Notes: generated by a model from the letters alone, not told the origin. 40,372 nt of DNA from Aggregatibacter actinomycetemcomitans DSM 8324 (GCF_000372365.1 NZ_AQUU01000016.1:1-40372); one strand, 5' to 3'. Shown: positions 1 to 8,815, counted from the first letter of the stretch. Translations and numbers: made by a program.

Positions 1-70
1 TGTTGGCTGTTGGCTGTTGGCTGTTGGCTGTTGGCTGTTGGCTGTTGGCTGTTGGCTGTTGGCTGTTGGC
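1..70. repeat. Heptanucleotide tandem repeat, 10 perfect copies
   Basis: Ten uninterrupted copies of TGTTGGC (GCCAACA on the minus strand) run from base 1, so the tract may extend past the window edge. Seven is not a multiple of three, so gain or loss of a unit would shift a reading frame. Simple repeats of this kind in Pasteurellaceae are typical sites of slipped-strand phase variation. The tract begins one base after an ATG on the minus strand that has a good ribosome binding site, so it is probably translated. Confidence 0.95.
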
Positions 71-74
71 TCAT
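1..74 (-). CDS. Probable phase-variable ORF, 5' end only
   Basis: On the minus strand an ATG at 74-72 is preceded by AAGGAGC at suitable spacing and followed at once by the GCCAACA repeat. It reads Met and then repeated Ser-Gln-Gln-Pro-Thr-Ala-Asn. A seven-base unit has all its codon registers covered within 21 bases, so the tract is open and gives the same heptapeptide in all three frames; only the sequence beyond it decides on or off. The start lies 36 bp downstream of the HTH regulator gene on the same strand, so the two are probably co-transcribed. The product cannot be identified because the body of the gene is outside the window. Surface-modifying enzymes, adhesins and DNA methyltransferases are the usual classes with such tracts (family knowledge, not evidence here). 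Confidence 0.6.
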   Translation of the reverse strand, partial: MSQQPTANSQQPTANSQQPTANSQ

Positions 75-110
75 TTTTGCTCCTTATTATATAGGTGTGT
101 CAAGTAATAA

Positions 111-443
111 TTACTGCTTCTCTGAAATTTCTTTAAAAGAAATTGAGAAAGCATCTTTTAAGTTTTCAGGCATCGTGCGATAGTTGTTGAGTAATTTTTC
201 TTCTTGCTCTGACATCACAATTTCTTGCGTTTCAATCTGAAACATTTCCCCTTCACCACTCACGAGCCAATTCAAATTCACGCCAGCTTTGGCAATGCCA
301 GTCATACCTTCTGCGTTTGGCTCACGCTCACCACCGACATAACCTTGTAGTGTGCGGTAAGCGATTCCTGTTTGTTCTGCAAAATCTTTAATTTTCCAAT
401 TTTTAACTTCACAAACTTGTCTTAATCTTTCTGATATGCACAT
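111..443 (-). CDS. Phage-type XRE/CI-like HTH regulator
   Basis: This encodes a protein of about 110 residues. The N-terminal half is a helix-turn-helix of the Cro/CI type (ISERLRQ, KDFAEQTGIAYRTLQGYVGG). It continues with the NLNWLVSGEGEMF segment common in the N-terminal part of lambdoid and Mu-like phage repressors. The C-terminal half is charged, and there is no peptidase domain, so this is a short regulator and not a cleavable full-length CI. I chose the ATG at 443 because AAGGAA lies seven bases upstream; an in-frame TTG at 461 lacks that support. It sits directly upstream of the repeat-tract ORF and probably shares its transcript. It may repress its own promoter. The target is unknown; phage origin is an inference from the family. 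Confidence 0.75.
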   Translation of the reverse strand: MCISERLRQVCEVKNWKIKDFAEQTGIAYRTLQGYVGGEREPNAEGMTGIAKAGVNLNWLVSGEGEMFQIETQEIVMSEQEEKLLNNYRTMPENLKDAFSISFKEISEKQ

Positions 444-472
444 TTGAGCGTTCCTTTTCAATTTAGAATTGA

Positions 473-499
473 CAAATACCGCAAATGAGCGTATATTTG
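473..499. promoter_or_regulatory. Possible operator of the HTH regulator
   Basis: An imperfect inverted repeat, CAAATA at 473-478 and TATTTG at 494-499, lies 30 bp upstream of the regulator start codon, where an autoregulatory operator would be expected. No well-matched promoter hexamers are visible around it. It is suggested by position and symmetry only. Confidence 0.25.
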
Positions 500-627
500 G
501 CGTTGATTGAATGATATTTTATCACGTTTGAGCATAAATTGAATGCCCTAGAATATCCTGTAAACAAATTTTTAGACAATTTCAAGACCTTTAGATAACA
601 AAAAGAAAACGCAACTATGGCACAACA

Positions 628-957
628 CTACCTCCTCTCAAGCAAAGCCCGCACGCTTTCGCCTATCAAGATGGCACAGCTATCGCCCATATCAACAAAT
701 TGTGGTTTTCCCAACAATGCTAAAGTCTTTTCAGCGATCTCCCCACAAAACATCCAATCTGGATTTTCACGCAAAACTTGAGCAACTAATCGCATCGTAA
801 TCAAGGGCTGCGGTTTTGGTTCTTTCGGCATATAAGGTTGAGCTAATGCGTTAATCTCTAATGACAAACACTGCATTTGCACCGTCAGCTCATCTTGCTT
901 TTCTTTTAGCTTTAATAGGCGTTCTACTAATTCGTGTTTCAGCAGCTTTTGTGTCAT
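628..957 (-). CDS. Hypothetical protein, 109 aa
   Basis: I do not recognise this protein. Residues 1-40 are rich in Leu, Lys and Glu and probably form an amphipathic helix or short coiled coil. A Pro/Lys stretch follows (PKEPKPQP, about residues 44-51), and then a compact C-terminal half with two Cys. There is no signal peptide or membrane segment, so it is probably cytoplasmic. The gene lies between a membrane protein gene and the HTH regulator, all on the minus strand. The start codon follows directly on a strong hairpin that contains its only plausible ribosome binding site (see 961-998). The ORF is intact and has an ordinary composition, so it is probably real. Confidence 0.55.
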   Translation of the reverse strand: MTQKLLKHELVERLLKLKEKQDELTVQMQCLSLEINALAQPYMPKEPKPQPLITMRLVAQVLRENPDWMFCGEIAEKTLALLGKPQFVDMGDSCAILIGESVRALLERR

Positions 958-960
958 AAT

Positions 961-998
961 AAAAATCCCTATCGAGTTAAAATTTCAATAGGGATTTT
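961..998 (-). terminator. Hairpin abutting a start codon, terminator-like
   Basis: A perfect 11-bp stem (962-972 with 988-998, AAAATCCCTAT type) has a 15-nt loop. On the minus strand its 3' arm ends in a run of five T and the ATG of the 109-aa gene follows four bases later. It can act as the terminator of the upstream membrane protein gene. The 3' arm also holds AGGGA, the only Shine-Dalgarno-like element for the next gene, so the stem would mask that site. Confidence 0.55.
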
Positions 999-1061
999 AA
1001 GGTTTTTAATCGGTTAAATCTTTGTGCAACTGCTACATAATACCGAACATTTTAAAAATCC

Positions 1062-1071
1062 ACCGCACTTT
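1062..1071 (-). repeat. DNA uptake signal sequence (single)
   Basis: Exact ACCGCACTTT just downstream of the large membrane protein gene. It is the leftmost uptake signal in the window. Confidence 0.85.
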
Positions 1072-1087
1072 TTGTTGAACGCCTTTT

Positions 1088-3655
1088 CTACAAGCCTTTC
1101 AAATCTTTATCCAGCAAACGGGCAAGCAATAAGATGCCGTCTTTAAAGCGATATTCGGCATATTCCGCCTGCGCATAATGTTGTCCTTTGCCTTCCGCAA
1201 AGAAATATTCCTGACTTGGCAGTTGCGGGAACCAACCGACATTATTGACCGGCAAATACATATCAGGCACACAATCGTAGAAATCCGTCGGAATGCGATT
1301 CTCTACACGACATAATGTGGCGACACCCTGTTCGTCCTGGTGTACTAACGCGTAAACCCGTTTGGGGCGTGTTTTTCGTCCACTAATGGCAGCTTCTTGA
1401 TCATTTACGGAAGTATTTAATTGTGCACGAATATCCGTCAAAATAGCATAACTGAGAGACATATAATCCCCTTGTATGATGGAACGCGGATCAACGGGCG
1501 CAATTTTTAACACCACCGGCTTACCTGTCATCAACACATTTTCAAACTGCCACACTTTATAATTTAACGGAATCAGAATAAGCAACACCGTACAGAGCGC
1601 AACCATCGGTTTCACTTTAGAAACGTTGTAAAAACTAACCGCGCTTTGTGTTTGCGGTTGATGTTTTCTGTGTAAATAAATAGCAACCGCAGAGAATAGC
1701 AAAGCAAAGAACAGCAGTAAAAATGCCTTGTAAAGCAGTGGAATAAATAACAAATAATAGTAAATTGCCAAGTTACCGACTAAAGATAAAACACCGATAA
1801 AAAACAACGTGCGGCTTTGCACAAAGTAGGTAATCAGCAACAACGTAACGAAAAATAATACGGAAGGCTGACCGACAAAGAGGAAAGTAAATAGTGCCAG
1901 GATCGCGGCAATGCACATTTTTTCATCGGTTTTTAAACTGAAAAAACGGCTGATGGCGAAATACGTGACCAACGGCGTAAAACAAACTAAGAAAGGAATT
2001 GTCCAACCTAATCCGAGCACAGCGCGAGAATAAAACCCGGCGGTGATCATCGTAAAGAAGCCGCTGAAAGTATCAATTTCCGGTAGCGCATCCACAGTGC
2101 CGGGAACGTAGACTACAAACAAAGACAAGAAATTATCAGTGGAAAACGCCCAGCCGCCTATGCTGAACAGTAAAAACGCCCAAGCAACAGGCGTGATCCG
2201 CACTCTGACTTTACTGTTTTCTCCGTATATATTTTGCACAAAGAAAGCAATAACGCAACCCAACATCGTGACAAAATACAAAGGCACATAACTGTATTCG
2301 ATGCGATTGGCATGGCTAAGATCACCTGTGGAACAATCGGTTAAATAAATATGCCACACGCCCAAAACAATCACGAGAGTTAGAGTTCTCAGCCAGTTCT
2401 CTTTGCGTAAAAAATAAAGCATAGAAATTATCGCAGTAAACAATAACGGTACATCACAGGTTAAGGCGCCCTCACCGTAAGAATCAAATACATCGGCAAG
2501 GAAATAACCGGCAAGCAGATTGTAGCCCATAAAGAAGAAAATCCCGATGATAATCGACATATGACTTTCCGCGTGGGGATTGCCAAAATGCAACCCCAGC
2601 GCAATAAACAACACAATAACGTTTAAAATCAGCAAACCGGTTTTCGGTTCAGACACATTTAACGTTAAAAAAAGCCAAATTAATGCAGTCACAATACCGA
2701 TAAAAATGGCAAAAATTAATAAAATGGACAGTGCCCAAGAAATGTTCTTAAGGTGCGGATAATGCTGCTTATACCAACCATGCAACAACATAATGGCAAA
2801 GATCGTAATAATAAAAAGCAACAGGCCTGCCAATACGGCAAAATCACCGGAATTTACATTGGAAAATAGGAAAATACCAAAAGCAACGATAGAACAGATA
2901 GTTGCAGTAATTAAATTAACAAAATCAAATCGGTATTTTTTATACACATAAATCACGATCCCCGATGGAATCACCACTTGTAAAAACACAAGAAAAAAAT
3001 ACACACCGGAGTAAATATCGTTAGGTAAATTATCGGTAATAACACGGACGCCGAATAAATGACTTAACACTAAAAAGGTAAGAATTTTAGGCAGAATGCG
3101 CCAGTTTTGATCGTGTAATTGGCGAATAAAAATTTCACTTAACAACAAGAAAATAAAATTTAACAGGACAACATAATTCACCACACCATGATCAAACCAA
3201 GCATCATAATACAAATACAAGGTGAGATTGGTCGTGGCGATAAGTAATAAAGCGGAAGCAATATTCGGCAGCAACAATAACAACGGCAGTTGGCACAGCG
3301 ACCACAGTGCAAATAATTCCCACGCATTCGCGCCCGTTTGATACGTCTGCCCTACTAGGGCAAACACCGCGCCTATAAGCACGGCAGTAAGAAAGAAAAA
3401 AGTAGCGGAAAGCAGTTTTAATTTCTCTTTTGCGACTTTTTGGCTTTCACGCAAAAAGAAATAACTCCCTAATAAAACCGAAACGACCAAAATCAGTTGC
3501 AAGCCGTAAATTTTGGCTAAATCGGAAAAATAATCTAAATTAGCGGCAATTAATGTCACGATACCGCTGGCTAAAAATCCTGCACTTAAGATTAAAAACA
3601 ATAAATTTAAATAACGTGGCCAAGATAAATTAAACAGAGAAGATTGATTTATCAT
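1088..3655 (-). CDS. Large DUF2157/DUF4401-type GDYXXLXY membrane protein
   Basis: This is an 855-residue polytopic inner-membrane protein. The first 680 or so residues contain about twenty hydrophobic stretches separated by short loops, arranged like the fused DUF2157 and DUF4401 domains found in other proteobacteria. A soluble C-terminal domain carries GDYMSLSY near residue 740, which is the defining motif of the GDYXXLXY family. That domain follows a last membrane helix and probably lies in the periplasm. The molecular function of this family is not known. The gene stands alone, with an uptake-signal-pair terminator separating it from glpT upstream and a hairpin downstream. The ATG at 3655 is followed by a short polar stretch and then the first helix, a reasonable start. 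Confidence 0.8.
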   Translation of the reverse strand: MINQSSLFNLSWPRYLNLLFLILSAGFLASGIVTLIAANLDYFSDLAKIYGLQLILVVSVLLGSYFFLRESQKVAKEKLKLLSATFFFLTAVLIGAVFALVGQTYQTGANAWELFALWSLCQLPLLLLLPNIASALLLIATTNLTLYLYYDAWFDHGVVNYVVLLNFIFLLLSEIFIRQLHDQNWRILPKILTFLVLSHLFGVRVITDNLPNDIYSGVYFFLVFLQVVIPSGIVIYVYKKYRFDFVNLITATICSIVAFGIFLFSNVNSGDFAVLAGLLLFIITIFAIMLLHGWYKQHYPHLKNISWALSILLIFAIFIGIVTALIWLFLTLNVSEPKTGLLILNVIVLFIALGLHFGNPHAESHMSIIIGIFFFMGYNLLAGYFLADVFDSYGEGALTCDVPLLFTAIISMLYFLRKENWLRTLTLVIVLGVWHIYLTDCSTGDLSHANRIEYSYVPLYFVTMLGCVIAFFVQNIYGENSKVRVRITPVAWAFLLFSIGGWAFSTDNFLSLFVVYVPGTVDALPEIDTFSGFFTMITAGFYSRAVLGLGWTIPFLVCFTPLVTYFAISRFFSLKTDEKMCIAAILALFTFLFVGQPSVLFFVTLLLITYFVQSRTLFFIGVLSLVGNLAIYYYLLFIPLLYKAFLLLFFALLFSAVAIYLHRKHQPQTQSAVSFYNVSKVKPMVALCTVLLILIPLNYKVWQFENVLMTGKPVVLKIAPVDPRSIIQGDYMSLSYAILTDIRAQLNTSVNDQEAAISGRKTRPKRVYALVHQDEQGVATLCRVENRIPTDFYDCVPDMYLPVNNVGWFPQLPSQEYFFAEGKGQHYAQAEYAEYRFKDGILLLARLLDKDLKGL

Positions 3656-3735
3656 TTTTTGCTTTCCTTGATAATTTATAATTATGCGTAAAAAATCGAG
3701 GCTATTCTGCCAACTTCAACAGAAAAATGAAAGAA

Positions 3736-3776
3736 AAAGTGCGGTGGATTTTCGCCGCGAATTTCAACCGCACTTT
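3736..3776. terminator. Uptake-signal pair terminator after glpT
   Basis: AAAGTGCGGT at 3736-3745 and its exact complement at 3767-3776 form a 10-bp stem around a 21-nt loop, 22 bp downstream of the glpT stop on the minus strand. It is probably the glpT terminator and also provides two uptake signals. Confidence 0.8.
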
Positions 3777-3797
3777 AGTATTATTTAAGAATAAAGA

Positions 3798-5129
3798 TTA
3801 TTTCTTGGTATTCGGTTTATGGAATAAAGTGACGGCAATAAAAGCAAAACCGAGGAAACAAGAAAGGATGAGCGCATAAAATCCGCCGTCCCAACCGAAT
3901 ACATCCACCAGTTTACCCATCACATAACCGGCACTGGCAGATCCCAACAAGTAACCAAATAAACCGGTTAAGCCTGTTGCTGTACCGGTCGCCACACGAG
4001 GTACCAAATCTGCTGCCTGTAAGCCGATCATCATCACCGGTCCGTAAATCAGGAAACCAATTGCGACCAAACAGATATTATCGACTAACGGATTACCCGC
4101 CGGATTTTTCCAATAAACAAAAATCGCAACAAGCACACCTGTCAGGAACAATAGCATTGGCGGGGCGCGGTGACCTTTGAACACTTTATCGCTCAAATAA
4201 CCACTGGTCAGCATGCCGAAAATCCCTGCATACTCATACAGGAAATATGCCCAGCTTTGTTTATCTACGGAAAAATGTTTCACTTCTTTTAAGTAGGTCG
4301 GTGCCCAGTCGATAATGCCGTAACGAATGAAATATACAAACACATTGGCAATAGCAATTGCCCATAAGAACTTGTTATTTAAGATATATTTCATAAAAAT
4401 ATCTTTTGAAGAAAGGGTATGGGCTGATTCAACCTGCTGTACGACTTTTTCGCCCTTCCACTCATCCACCGGCGGTAAACCTTGTGATTCCGGTGTATCG
4501 CGCATTAACCAAAACATAATAAACGCTAACACGATAGCAATTAATGCCGGTAAATAGAAAAGTGATTGCCATGTACCAAAAATCGCCAAACCTAAAATGG
4601 CTAACGGGCCGATTAAACCGCCGCCCAAGTTATGGGACACATTCCACCAGCTCCACCACACACCCCGTTCGGATACGGAGAACCAGTTGGTCATGGTTTT
4701 TGCACCCGGTGGGTAACCCATTCCTTGGAACCAGCCGTTAAAAGCGGCTAGCACGATCATGATCGGAATGGAAGCCAACACGCCGGGCACTAAGCCGAAA
4801 ATTAAACTCACGATTGCCGAACCCAGCAAACCTATAGTGATAAAATACTTAGGATTACTACGGTCGGAAACATTCCCCATAATGAACTTACTAAAACCAT
4901 AAGCGAGGGACAACGCAACACCCACAGTGCCTAAATCCGCTTTAGTAAAACCATATTCATCAATTAGGTAAGGGATAGCGAGGGAAAAGTTTTTGCGGAT
5001 CAAATAATACGCCGCATAGCCTATAAATACACCGGCAAATACCTGCCAACGTAATTTCTTATACTCCGCATCAACTCGGGAAGACTCAATTCGAGGTGCC
5101 GGCGGAGAGGCCTTAAGAAATGAAAACAT
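3798..5129 (-). CDS. glpT: Glycerol-3-phosphate:phosphate antiporter GlpT
   Basis: This 443-residue protein is an MFS transporter of the organophosphate:phosphate antiporter family, importing glycerol-3-phosphate across the inner membrane in exchange for phosphate. The sequence follows Escherichia coli GlpT closely through its whole length. Examples are GYAAYYLIRKNF in the first helix, YGFSKFIMGNVSDRSNPK, WFQGMGYPPGAKTM, DWAPTYLKEVKHF, SWAYFLYEYAG and the WDGGF segment near the end. The Arg in the first of these corresponds to a known substrate-binding Arg. Length is near normal (E. coli 452). A good GGAG site precedes the ATG. The gene is monocistronic and divergent from the TonB-dependent receptor gene. 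UhpT-like sugar phosphate specificity is less likely given the motif matches. Confidence 0.93.
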   Translation of the reverse strand: MFSFLKASPPAPRIESSRVDAEYKKLRWQVFAGVFIGYAAYYLIRKNFSLAIPYLIDEYGFTKADLGTVGVALSLAYGFSKFIMGNVSDRSNPKYFITIGLLGSAIVSLIFGLVPGVLASIPIMIVLAAFNGWFQGMGYPPGAKTMTNWFSVSERGVWWSWWNVSHNLGGGLIGPLAILGLAIFGTWQSLFYLPALIAIVLAFIMFWLMRDTPESQGLPPVDEWKGEKVVQQVESAHTLSSKDIFMKYILNNKFLWAIAIANVFVYFIRYGIIDWAPTYLKEVKHFSVDKQSWAYFLYEYAGIFGMLTSGYLSDKVFKGHRAPPMLLFLTGVLVAIFVYWKNPAGNPLVDNICLVAIGFLIYGPVMMIGLQAADLVPRVATGTATGLTGLFGYLLGSASAGYVMGKLVDVFGWDGGFYALILSCFLGFAFIAVTLFHKPNTKK

Positions 5130-5529
5130 CTTAAATCTCCTTGATTTACATGTAATTTTTAATATTGCGTAGAAATGAAAATTAGGACCGGAAAAGTCAT
5201 TTCCGTCTACGCTTTTTTAAAATACCAAATATTTTTCTAACTAAAAAATCCATCACTTCATATTGAATAAAAAAATAAAGAGCATAACCATTTGAAATAA
5301 AATAAAATAATCTTTAAAAATAGTTCATAGCATACTATCAAAATCACATCAGACCAGTTAGTTAGGGAACTTTTTGACCAAAAGTTCACGTTGTTTTTCC
5401 GCTTTAATAACAGTCGGTTAACAAACGACGTTAAAATTAGCAACAATTATCATTTGCAAACAGAATCCAAATAAGCTAAATTGCCCCGCGATAAATTTCA
5501 TACTTTTATTAACCCTTACAGGAGCATTT
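5130..5529. other. Divergent intergenic region glpT / TonB receptor
   Basis: This 400-bp AT-rich region separates two divergent genes and must hold both promoters. It contains the glpT Shine-Dalgarno (GGAG), a palindrome TTACATGTAA at 5146-5155 in the glpT leader, and a Fur-like site at 5439-5457. The TonB receptor gene has AGGAG shortly before its ATG. I could not assign promoter hexamers with confidence. A 62-codon ORF within it (5258-5446, minus) has no coding character. Confidence 0.6.
5439..5457 (+). promoter_or_regulatory. Candidate Fur box
   Basis: The 19-mer starting at 5439 matches the classic Fur consensus at 12 of 19 positions by my count, best in the ATTATCATTT core. It lies 72 bp upstream of a TonB-dependent receptor, a typical iron-repressed gene. 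It is moderate evidence by sequence and position only. Confidence 0.4.
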
Positions 5530-7482
5530 ATGCGTAAACATTTTTCATTGCTTCCTCTGGCAATATTAGTTGCCACCGCAGTTCAGGCTGAGGAATTAGA
5601 TATCATCAATGTGGTGTCCGAAAATACCGGTGCCAAAGGCAAAACCAATGTAATTACTACAGAATCAGTTAATCGCAGTACTGAAACCGAGTTAAAAGGT
5701 TTACTCAAGGAAGAGCCCGCACTTAACTTCGGGGGAGGGCGCGGAACCTCTCAATGGTTTACCATTCGTGGTATGGGACAGGATCAGGTGGATGTTAAAA
5801 TCGATGATGCCTACACTGATGCTCAACTGTTCCACCATCAAGGTCGCTTCGTTTTTGATCCGTCTTTGTTTAAAAAAGTTAGTGTACAAAAAGGTACAGG
5901 CTCCGCCAGCGCAGGCATTGGCGCCACCAGTGGTACAATTGTGGCGGAAACTGTCAGCGCAAAAGATTTGCTGAAAGAGGAACAAGACTTTGGTTTTAAA
6001 GTTAATGCCGGCGTAAGTTCGAATAGCGGTTGGAGCAAAGGCGCCACCATTTATTCCAAAGTCGGTGCATTCGATGCTTTAATTTCCGGTAACTGGGTAA
6101 AAGAACGTGATTACAAAGCGGGTAATGGCTATAAGATCAAAAATAGTGCACTGGGTCAGCGTGGTTTATTGGCTAAAATCGGTGTAGATCTAAACGAAGA
6201 TCATCGTATTGAATTAAGCCGCCGCCAAGAACGCCATTATGGTGTCCGCGCATTACGTGAGGAGTTTGACTTTGCTCAGGACGGAAGAGAATCAGTTAAT
6301 GCTCCACGCTATCGCGTCACCACTAATGATACCGGCAAGATTGAGTGGACCGGCAAAAACATTGGCTTTATCAGTACCGCAAAAGCCAATGTTTGGCGTA
6401 CAGTTATTAGCCGAGAAGAACCTACCGAACGTTCCAAAATCCATTTGGTTGCCAATGGTGCAAACCTTAACTTAGATTCTCAAATCGGTGAGTCTCACTT
6501 AATCAAATATGGTGTCAATTACCGTGATCAAGAAGGCAGACCAAATTCTCTCACGGTACAAAACGGGGTACAAATAAGAAATCAAAAGAAACGTGATGTG
6601 GGCGTTTATGCAGAAGGTATCTGGGGTCTCGGTGCATTCACCTTAACCACAGGTTTACGTTACGATCACTTCTCATTCCGAGCTATGGATGGCAGAAAAT
6701 CAAACAAAGGTAATTTAAACCCAAGTTTTGGTTTAATCTATGAAGTAACGAAGGATTTAAGTTTTAGTGCCAGCTTAAACTACGCAACCCGTAGTCCTCG
6801 TTTCCGGGAAATTCTATTGTCGTCAGGAACTACCAGAGGAAACCCCGCAGTCTATTCCATTGCCGGCAATATTAAACCTGAAAAGTCACGCAATACGGAA
6901 GTCGGCTTCAACTATAAATTAGCCGATAGCCTTTCATTAAACGGTAGCTATTTCTGGCAAACGATTCAGGATACTCACGCGTTCACTCAAATTAGACCGG
7001 GTTATTTTGAAATTCAAAATGCAGGTAAGTTGAGAAATAGCGGTTACGAATTAGGTGCGGCATATAAATATGAAGGTTTAACTTTACGTGCTGGTGTAGC
7101 CTATAGCAAGCCTGAATTAGATGGCAGAACCGTCGACAGTACGGTTACTGCCATTCCAATTGGTCGTACTTGGACCACCGGCGTATCTTACCGCTTTGAA
7201 CAACCTGATGTGGAAATTGGCTGGAGAGGACGTTTCGTACAGCATACGAGTTATGATACCAGCACGAATAACCGTGGTGGCGGTTCAACCACCACTAAAC
7301 GCCCTGGCTATGGTGTGAACGATTTCTACGTCACATGGAAACCGGTTGAAAACATCAACGTTAACTTGGCATTAAATAATGCGTTTAATAAATATTATCG
7401 CAGCCACAGCCAACGTGCAGGTGTTTCCACCCTACCCGAACCGGGTCGCGATGTTCGCTTAAATGTCAATTACACCTTCTAA
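5530..7482 (+). CDS. TonB-dependent outer membrane receptor (heme/iron type)
   Basis: This 650-residue protein is a TonB-dependent active importer of the outer membrane. A signal peptide ends in AVQA-EE near residue 21. A TonB-box-like LDIINVVSE follows, then the plug domain ([36 protein letters not shown]). A beta-barrel fills the rest and ends in NYTF with a terminal Phe, as outer membrane barrels do. [15 protein letters not shown] and [12 protein letters not shown] near the end are typical of this family. The heme-receptor FRAP/NPNL signature is not intact: the corresponding region reads [11 protein letters not shown]. Heme therefore remains only one possible substrate, with ferric siderophores or other metal chelates as alternatives. 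The gene is monocistronic, with a candidate Fur box upstream and a terminator downstream. Confidence 0.85.
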   Translation: MRKHFSLLPLAILVATAVQAEELDIINVVSENTGAKGKTNVITTESVNRSTETELKGLLKEEPALNFGGGRGTSQWFTIRGMGQDQVDVKIDDAYTDAQLFHHQGRFVFDPSLFKKVSVQKGTGSASAGIGATSGTIVAETVSAKDLLKEEQDFGFKVNAGVSSNSGWSKGATIYSKVGAFDALISGNWVKERDYKAGNGYKIKNSALGQRGLLAKIGVDLNEDHRIELSRRQERHYGVRALREEFDFAQDGRESVNAPRYRVTTNDTGKIEWTGKNIGFISTAKANVWRTVISREEPTERSKIHLVANGANLNLDSQIGESHLIKYGVNYRDQEGRPNSLTVQNGVQIRNQKKRDVGVYAEGIWGLGAFTLTTGLRYDHFSFRAMDGRKSNKGNLNPSFGLIYEVTKDLSFSASLNYATRSPRFREILLSSGTTRGNPAVYSIAGNIKPEKSRNTEVGFNYKLADSLSLNGSYFWQTIQDTHAFTQIRPGYFEIQNAGKLRNSGYELGAAYKYEGLTLRAGVAYSKPELDGRTVDSTVTAIPIGRTWTTGVSYRFEQPDVEIGWRGRFVQHTSYDTSTNNRGGGSTTTKRPGYGVNDFYVTWKPVENINVNLALNNAFNKYYRSHSQRAGVSTLPEPGRDVRLNVNYTF

Positions 7483-7488
7483 GCCATA

Positions 7489-7498
7489 AAAGTGCGGT
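7489..7498 (+). repeat. DNA uptake signal sequence (single)
   Basis: Exact AAAGTGCGGT six bases after the receptor gene stop codon, with no inverted partner nearby. Confidence 0.85.
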
Positions 7499-7533
7499 GG
7501 GTTTTCACCGTGTTTCTATGATGCGTCATATTC

Positions 7534-7568
7534 AAAAAGGATTAAGCCTAAGCTGCTTAGTCCTTTTT
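7534..7568 (+). terminator. Intrinsic terminator after the TonB receptor
   Basis: AAAAAGGA at 7534-7541 pairs with TCCTTTTT at 7561-7568, and further pairing continues inward (TAAGC/GC..CTTA). A T-rich tail follows. It lies about 50 bp after the receptor stop and before gloA. Confidence 0.75.
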
Positions 7569-7640
7569 ATTTTCTCCAAACAAATGCCCTCATTCTGTGG
7601 CATAATTGGCGCAGTTTTTAGTTATGTGAGGGAGAATACC

Positions 7641-8048
7641 ATGCGAATTTTACACACCATGTTACGCGTCGGCGATTTACAACGTTCCATTCGATTTTAT
7701 CAAGATGTGTTGGGTATGCGTTTATTGCGCACCGGCGAAAATCCCGAATACAAATATTCTCTGGCATTTTTAGGTTACGACGATGAAGAGAAAACCTCCG
7801 TGTTGGAACTGACTTACAACTGGGGCGTGGATAAATACGAACTCGGCACCGCTTACGGGCATATCGCCATCGGCACGGACGATATTTACGCCACCTGCGA
7901 AGCGGTGCGCAAAGCCGGTGGCAATGTCACCCGTGAGCCCGGCCCGGTAAAAGGCGGCAAAACAGTGATTGCCTTTGTGGAAGATCCGGACGGTTATAAA
8001 ATCGAATTTATCGAAAACAAAAACGCACAAGCCGGATTAGGCAACTAG
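7641..8048 (+). CDS. gloA: Lactoylglutathione lyase (glyoxalase I)
   Basis: This 135-residue cytosolic enzyme isomerises the hemithioacetal of methylglyoxal and glutathione to S-lactoylglutathione, the first step of methylglyoxal detoxification. It is a single glyoxalase/VOC fold of normal length. The four metal ligands of the E. coli Ni-type enzyme are all present at the same positions: His5, Glu56, His74 and Glu122. I chose the ATG at 7641 because GGGAG precedes it and the protein then begins MRILHTM like its relatives. The longer ORF opening at 7497 would run through the upstream terminator and is rejected. The gene lies between two terminators and is probably monocistronic. Confidence 0.95.
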   Translation: MRILHTMLRVGDLQRSIRFYQDVLGMRLLRTGENPEYKYSLAFLGYDDEEKTSVLELTYNWGVDKYELGTAYGHIAIGTDDIYATCEAVRKAGGNVTREPGPVKGGKTVIAFVEDPDGYKIEFIENKNAQAGLGN

Positions 8049-8057
8049 TTCGCACCA

Positions 8058-8067
8058 AAAGTGCGGT
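8058..8067 (+). repeat. DNA uptake signal sequence (single)
   Basis: Exact AAAGTGCGGT between gloA and its terminator. Confidence 0.85.
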
Positions 8068-8087
8068 AGAAAATTCAAACGTTTTTT

Positions 8088-8124
8088 AACGTGGATTATG
8101 AACGATTATCCACGTTTTATTTTT
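8088..8124 (+). terminator. Intrinsic terminator after gloA
   Basis: AACGTGGAT at 8088-8096 pairs perfectly with ATCCACGTT at 8108-8116 and is followed by a T-rich tail. It ends just before the ribosome binding site of rnt (AGGA). Confidence 0.8.
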
Positions 8125-8134
8125 AGGATGAACT

Positions 8135-8788
8135 ATGTCAGAAACCCAAGAAACCATTAATTACAATATATTAAAACATCGATTCCGAGGTTATTTGCCG
8201 GTGGTAATCGACGTGGAAACCGCCGGGTTAAACGCCAAAACCGATGCGTTGTTGGAGTTGGCAGCAATTACCCTCAAAATGGATGAAAACGGCAATTTGC
8301 TGCCGGATCAAAAATGCCATTTTCACATTCAAGCTTTTGAAGGGGCGAATATCGATCCCGAATCCCTTAAATTTAACGGCATTGATATTGATAACCCGTT
8401 GCGTGGTGCGGTGAGCGAAAATATCGCCATCAGCGAAATGTTCAAGATGGTACGTAAAGCGCAAAAAGATGCGGATTGCCAGCGATCCATTATCGTGGCG
8501 CATAATGCGGCGTTCGATCAGGGGTTTCTCATGGCGGCGGCACAACGTATGAATGCTAAACGCAACCCATTCCACCCCTTTTCCACCTTTGACACGGCAA
8601 CCTTGAGCGGTTTTATGTTCGGGCAAACCGTGTTGGTGAAAGCCTGCCAAGCAGCAAAAATCCCTTTTGACAGCCAGCAGGCACATTCAGCGTTATATGA
8701 CACGGAACGCACTGCCGAATTGTTTTGTTATATGGTGAATCATTTGAAGCAATTGGGTGGGTTTCCGCATCTTGTAGCGAATGATTAA
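8135..8788 (+). CDS. rnt: Ribonuclease T
   Basis: This 217-residue DEDD-family 3'-5' exoribonuclease trims the 3' ends of tRNA (CCA end turnover) and matures 5S and 23S rRNA. The catalytic motifs are visible: VIDVETAG (ExoI Asp and Glu, near residues 25-27), HNAAFDQGF (ExoII) and the [10 protein letters not shown] segment giving the His and Asp of the DEDDh ExoIII motif. Length matches the family (E. coli 215). AGGA lies eight bases before the ATG. It follows the gloA terminator and is followed by a separately regulated leader region. The frequent E. coli neighbourhood of gloA with rnt is kept here, which supports the call. Confidence 0.95.
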   Translation: MSETQETINYNILKHRFRGYLPVVIDVETAGLNAKTDALLELAAITLKMDENGNLLPDQKCHFHIQAFEGANIDPESLKFNGIDIDNPLRGAVSENIAISEMFKMVRKAQKDADCQRSIIVAHNAAFDQGFLMAAAQRMNAKRNPFHPFSTFDTATLSGFMFGQTVLVKACQAAKIPFDSQQAHSALYDTERTAELFCYMVNHLKQLGGFPHLVAND

Positions 8789-8805
8789 GAACATCGAAAA
8801 TTTAG

Positions 8806-8815
8806 ACCGCACTTT
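8806..8815 (-). repeat. DNA uptake signal sequence (single)
   Basis: Exact ACCGCACTTT 17 bp after the rnt stop. No inverted partner is nearby, so it does not form the usual hairpin. Confidence 0.85.

Noticed and set aside
5258-5446. 62-codon ORF on the minus strand between glpT and the TonB receptor
   Set aside because: Low-complexity translation (Leu, Phe, Lys, Asn), no ribosome binding site, and it overlaps the expected promoters.
7497-7640. Extended N-terminus for gloA
   Set aside because: It would read through the upstream terminator; the start at 7641 has a Shine-Dalgarno and the conserved MRILHTM.
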